DNA of 64,000 nt from positions 434,001 to 498,000 of the forward strand of contig NZ_JAHVAP010000007.1 of assembly GCF_024721155.1 (NCBI RefSeq), in the 5' to 3' direction. The notes beneath the pieces were generated by a model. It was not told the DNA's origin. It ran no database searches and was given only the letters and a program-made list of their open reading frames with translations. Source of the DNA: Mucilaginibacter phenanthrenivorans (GTDB lineage: Bacteria > Bacteroidota > Bacteroidia > Sphingobacteriales > Sphingobacteriaceae). Of this stretch, positions 61,135-64,000 are shown piece after piece. Made by a program: the position numbers and the translations under genes. How positions within the stretch are numbered: position 1 is the first letter of the stretch; each line of letters opens with the position of its first letter.

Positions 61135-61218
61135 TTATCCGAGGTTTAATAGCAATGCCATATGGCAACCTTTTTACATACCTTAGTATAGTACTAAGCG
61201 CTGATTATCTGCAAATTA

Positions 61219-61473
61219 CTAAAGTTCCTTAACGCTGAAACTGTAGCTTTCCATTATCAGGTTGGCTAACAGGCTTTTGCAGGCGGTATCAACTTTGGCG
61301 TTGGCTGTTTCTTCGTTTTCAGCGTCAATTTCCAGCGAAATATGTTTACCGATACGGATATTGTGTATTTCAGATAAACCAAGATTTTTCATGCTTCCGG
61401 TTACAGCTTTACCTTGAGGATCAAGTATTTCTTTTTTGGGCATTACATCAATTTCTGCCTGGAATTTTTTCAT
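61219..61473 (-). CDS. purS: Phosphoribosylformylglycinamidine synthase subunit PurS
   Basis: This 84-residue protein matches PurS: FQAEIDVMPKKEILDPQGKA, then SMKNLGLSEIHNIRIGKHI and a C-terminal LANLIMESYSFSV. PurS bridges PurL and PurQ in the fourth step of purine synthesis. purL and purQ are not in the window, and Bacteroidota often encode a large single-chain PurL, so a free PurS is notable. It follows pssA by 32 nt. Confidence 0.9.
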   Translation of the reverse strand: MKKFQAEIDVMPKKEILDPQGKAVTGSMKNLGLSEIHNIRIGKHISLEIDAENEETANAKVDTACKSLLANLIMESYSFSVKEL

Positions 61474-61505
61474 TTTAGTTATTTAGATCGAATTAACCGG
61501 AGCTA

Positions 61506-62249
61506 TCAGCCTTCTTTTTGCGGATGTCCCAGGATATCTTCATTTGAAAATTTGAACTGGATAAACGATAGGATGATATAAAATACAATAACTACCGGAA
61601 CTGCTGCAAATTTAAAAAATAGTATGAGTATTGCCGAAAATAGTAACAATAAATAGCGGAAAATATTTTTGTTAAAATCGCGGTTTTTAAATTTTAATGA
61701 CATCATCGGCACTTCTACTACTAACAGTGTGCACATAATAATAATAAGTACCGATAGAAAATAGGGGTTTTGCAAGGGTCCGGTAAAATATCGGTTATGG
61801 TGATCAAGGATCAGCGGGAACGAGGCGATTAGAATGGCATTTGCAGGAGTTGGCAGGCCAATAAAATGCTCCGCCTGGCGTGTATCTACGTTAAACTTAG
61901 CCAGCCTTAAAGCTGAGAATACCGGGATCAGGAATGCTATAAAGTTTAAATATTGGCTGATGTTGTCTATTTGATGCGCATCAAGCAATAATTGGTACAT
62001 TATTACCGCAGGCAATACACCAAAGCTCACCATATCGGCCAGGGAATCAAGATCTTTACCTATGCCCGAAAACGATTTAAGCACACGTGATGCGAGTCCA
62101 TCAAAAAAGTCAAAAATGGCTGATAAGAATATTGCATATGAGGCAGCAATAAGCTCACCCTTGAAAGCCAAAACTATCCCTATACATCCGCTAAACAGGT
62201 TTGCGCAGGTAATAGCATTAGGCAAGTGTTTTTTTACGCGATTCTTCAT
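61506..62249 (-). CDS. pssA: CDP-diacylglycerol-serine O-phosphatidyltransferase
   Basis: This 247-residue membrane enzyme begins MKNRVKKHLPNAITCANLFSG. The CDP-alcohol phosphotransferase motif is DGLASRVLKSFSGIGKDLDSLAD, with all the conserved Asp residues present (D-G-x2-A-R-x8-G-x3-D-x3-D), and about seven membrane helices follow. It makes phosphatidylserine, the precursor of phosphatidylethanolamine. psd is not in the window. Co-oriented with rho upstream and purS downstream. Confidence 0.93.
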   Translation of the reverse strand: MKNRVKKHLPNAITCANLFSGCIGIVLAFKGELIAASYAIFLSAIFDFFDGLASRVLKSFSGIGKDLDSLADMVSFGVLPAVIMYQLLLDAHQIDNISQYLNFIAFLIPVFSALRLAKFNVDTRQAEHFIGLPTPANAILIASFPLILDHHNRYFTGPLQNPYFLSVLIIIMCTLLVVEVPMMSLKFKNRDFNKNIFRYLLLLFSAILILFFKFAAVPVVIVFYIILSFIQFKFSNEDILGHPQKEG

Positions 62250-62285
62250 TCCGGTATGAAGGTATCAAGAATTATTAAATAAAGT

Positions 62286-62327
62286 GTGAAGTTAAATATT
62301 AACTTTTATGCTAATATAAAACTTCAC
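62286..62327 (-). terminator. Hairpin with two alternative pairings after rho
   Basis: GTGAAGTT pairs with AACTTCAC over a 26-nt loop, while AAGTTAA with TTAACTT inside it can pair instead. It lies 14 nt past the rho stop, so it may act as terminator or attenuator before pssA. Confidence 0.45.
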
Positions 62328-62340
62328 AAATATTATTTTA

Positions 62341-63972
62341 TTACGAGTTCATCGAAATCAAAAATTCCTCGTTGGTTTTGGTGCCCCTTATTTGCGCTTG
62401 CAGGAACTCCATCGATTCTTGGGAGTTCATGTCAGCCAGGTGGTTACGGAGGATCCAGATGCGCTGTAATGTTTCGCGATCAAGCAGCAAGTCGTCGCGG
62501 CGGGTACTCGAAGCAGTGATATCAATAGCAGGGAAAATACGTTTGTTGGATAATTTACGATCCAACTGTAATTCCATATTACCGGTACCCTTAAATTCTT
62601 CAAATATAACCTCGTCCATTTTCGATCCGGTTTCAGTTAATGCAGTAGCAATAATGGTTAATGAACCGCCATCCTCAATGTTACGTGCCGCACCAAAGAA
62701 ACGTTTTGGCTTATGTAAGGCATTGGCGTCAACACCACCAGACAGGATCTTACCTGATGCCGGAGCTACAGTATTGTAGGCACGTGCAAGGCGGGTGATA
62801 GAATCCAATAGGATAACAACATCATGGCCACATTCAACCATACGCTTTGCCTTTTCAAGCACAATGTTGGCGATTTTTACGTGACGCTCAGCCGGCTCAT
62901 CAAATGTTGATGATACCACTTCGGCGCGTACGCTGCGGGCCATGTCAGTTACTTCTTCCGGGCGCTCATCAATCAGTAATATGATCAGGTAAACTTCCGG
63001 GTGATTTTTGGCTATCGCGTTAGCAACATCCTTTAGCAACATGGTTTTACCTGTTTTAGGCTGGGCCACAATTAAACCGCGTTGTCCTTTACCGATAGGA
63101 GAGAACAGGTCCATTATGCGTGTTGAATAGTTACCGGCGTCTGTAAACAGGCTCAATTTTTCGGATGGGAACAACGGCGTTAAGTGGTCGAAAGGTACAC
63201 GATCACGTACTTCAGCAGGGATGCGGCCGTTAATGGCTTCAACCCGTACCAAAGGGAAATATTTTTCGCCTTCTTTCGGCGGCCTGATGCTGCCACGCAC
63301 AGTATCCCCGGTTTTAAGGCCGAATAATTTTATTTGCGACTGTGATACGTAAATATCATCAGGAGATGTTAAATAGTTATAATCGGATGAACGCAGGAAG
63401 CCATAGCCATCGGGCATGATCTCAAGTACACCTTCGTTTACAATAACATTATCAAAATCAAGATTGATCGCAGGTTCCTGATTTTTTTGCGGGGCAGCCT
63501 GGTTAACACGGCGCTCAAATTTCTGAGGGCGTACACCTTCGGTTACTACCTCTTCGCTTTTTTCCTCATTTTCTGCGGGTTGCTCAGGCTCCGAACCTGG
63601 TTGCGGTCCTGTTGGTTGGGTATCCGAATTTTCCGACTCGTCTGTAACGTTTTCGTCATCAGGCATATCAAAAAGGTTGGTGTCGTCCAGCGGCACTTCA
63701 ATGCGCGGTGCAGTGCTGCTTTTTATAACGCGGATCCTTTTGCGTGTTTTTTCACCTGCTTCTGCTGCCGGTGGTGGAGGTTCAACAGCGGCATAGTTGC
63801 TGTTAACGGTATCTTGTTGGGCGCGGGCCGCCTCAATTAATTGTTCCTGTTCAACAATACGGGTTACCAGTGCGGCTTTTCTAAGTTCATCAGCCTCGGC
63901 AATACCTAAATTTTTGGCAATTTCGCGCAACTCTGAAACGAGTTTGTCGTTCAATTCGTTTGTATCAAACAT
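62341..63972 (-). CDS. rho: Transcription termination factor Rho with Bacteroidota linker
   Basis: This 543-residue helicase has an N-terminal Rho_N SAP-like domain (1-45, LNDKLVSELREIAKNLGI). An acidic Pro/Glu-rich linker (about 60-170) follows, then the RNA-binding domain (GVLEIMPDGYGFLRSSDYNY) and the RecA-type motor with Walker A QPKTGKT and Q/R-loop regions. It hydrolyses ATP to pull RNA and end transcription. The linker length is beyond E. coli Rho (419 residues) but common in this phylum. Confidence 0.97.
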   Translation of the reverse strand: MFDTNELNDKLVSELREIAKNLGIAEADELRKAALVTRIVEQEQLIEAARAQQDTVNSNYAAVEPPPPAAEAGEKTRKRIRVIKSSTAPRIEVPLDDTNLFDMPDDENVTDESENSDTQPTGPQPGSEPEQPAENEEKSEEVVTEGVRPQKFERRVNQAAPQKNQEPAINLDFDNVIVNEGVLEIMPDGYGFLRSSDYNYLTSPDDIYVSQSQIKLFGLKTGDTVRGSIRPPKEGEKYFPLVRVEAINGRIPAEVRDRVPFDHLTPLFPSEKLSLFTDAGNYSTRIMDLFSPIGKGQRGLIVAQPKTGKTMLLKDVANAIAKNHPEVYLIILLIDERPEEVTDMARSVRAEVVSSTFDEPAERHVKIANIVLEKAKRMVECGHDVVILLDSITRLARAYNTVAPASGKILSGGVDANALHKPKRFFGAARNIEDGGSLTIIATALTETGSKMDEVIFEEFKGTGNMELQLDRKLSNKRIFPAIDITASSTRRDDLLLDRETLQRIWILRNHLADMNSQESMEFLQAQIRGTKTNEEFLISMNS

Positions 63973-64000
63973 ATTATGAATTATAGTTCAAAAGGATTTT

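Noticed and set aside
63487..63840. Forward-strand frame opposite the Rho linker
   Set aside because: Shadow of the low-complexity acidic linker of rho with no recognisable domain.

Overview
The window looks like a chromosomal segment of a Bacteroidota bacterium, most likely Sphingobacteriaceae (Mucilaginibacter/Pedobacter-like). Supporting signs are a SusC/SusD polysaccharide utilisation locus with its own ECF sigma/FecR pair, fused SecDF, a Rho with a long acidic linker, a PUR-domain (DUF3276) protein, DUF5522 and DUF4254 genes, and promoters matching the Bacteroidota -7 element TAnnTTTG. I saw no rRNA, tRNA, phage, transposase or CRISPR array.

Layout. 1-1893 is the N-terminal part of a secreted GH2 glycosidase running off the left edge. 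2113-11595 is a polysaccharide utilisation locus: ECF sigma factor, FecR anti-sigma, SusC-type TonB-dependent receptor with an N-terminal STN signalling domain, SusD, SusE-like lipoprotein and a GH76 lipoprotein (alpha-1,6-mannanase family), closed by a strong terminator. 11764-17229 holds ychF, mgtE, a disrupted membrane gene, the PUR protein and an ABC exporter. 17469-22989 holds a leucine-type dehydrogenase and the nusB-DUF1573-yajC-ybbR-coaE run, then a ligase-associated exonuclease-type MBL protein. 22991-33411 is mostly housekeeping: DUF5522, MarR, PAP2, glmM, cysteine desulfurase, accD, class II aldolase, iron permease family, GNAT, HMG-CoA lyase and NDH-2. 33494-45285 holds secDF, folA, thyA, ispE, small membrane genes, and the tgt-lptG-EamA operon. 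45458-50562 holds GT2-sigma-rsmG, and a BlaI/M56 regulatory operon. 50716-63972 holds dprA, sixA, the ADP-heptose operon (hldA-type kinase, gmhA, adenylyltransferase, DUF4254, heptosyltransferase), polX, sppA, folK, an Hpt protein, purS, pssA and rho.

What stands out. (1) Many spacers are filled by arrays of 7-9 nt words repeated in both orientations. Related words recur in spacers kilobases apart, and several arrays run through stop codons. (2) thyA carries an 11-codon in-frame insertion with a palindromic core, eight residues after the catalytic Cys. (3) Three near-identical 16-bp dyads surround the blaI promoter. (4) PolX has lost its polymerase carboxylates but keeps its PHP ligands. (5) A -7 promoter match sits exactly upstream of a 9-bp-closed hairpin in the lapA upstream region, suggesting a small RNA or structured leader. 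(6) Tgt lacks its zinc cysteines. Start sites were moved to internal ATGs where the longer reading frame only translated repeat sequence.
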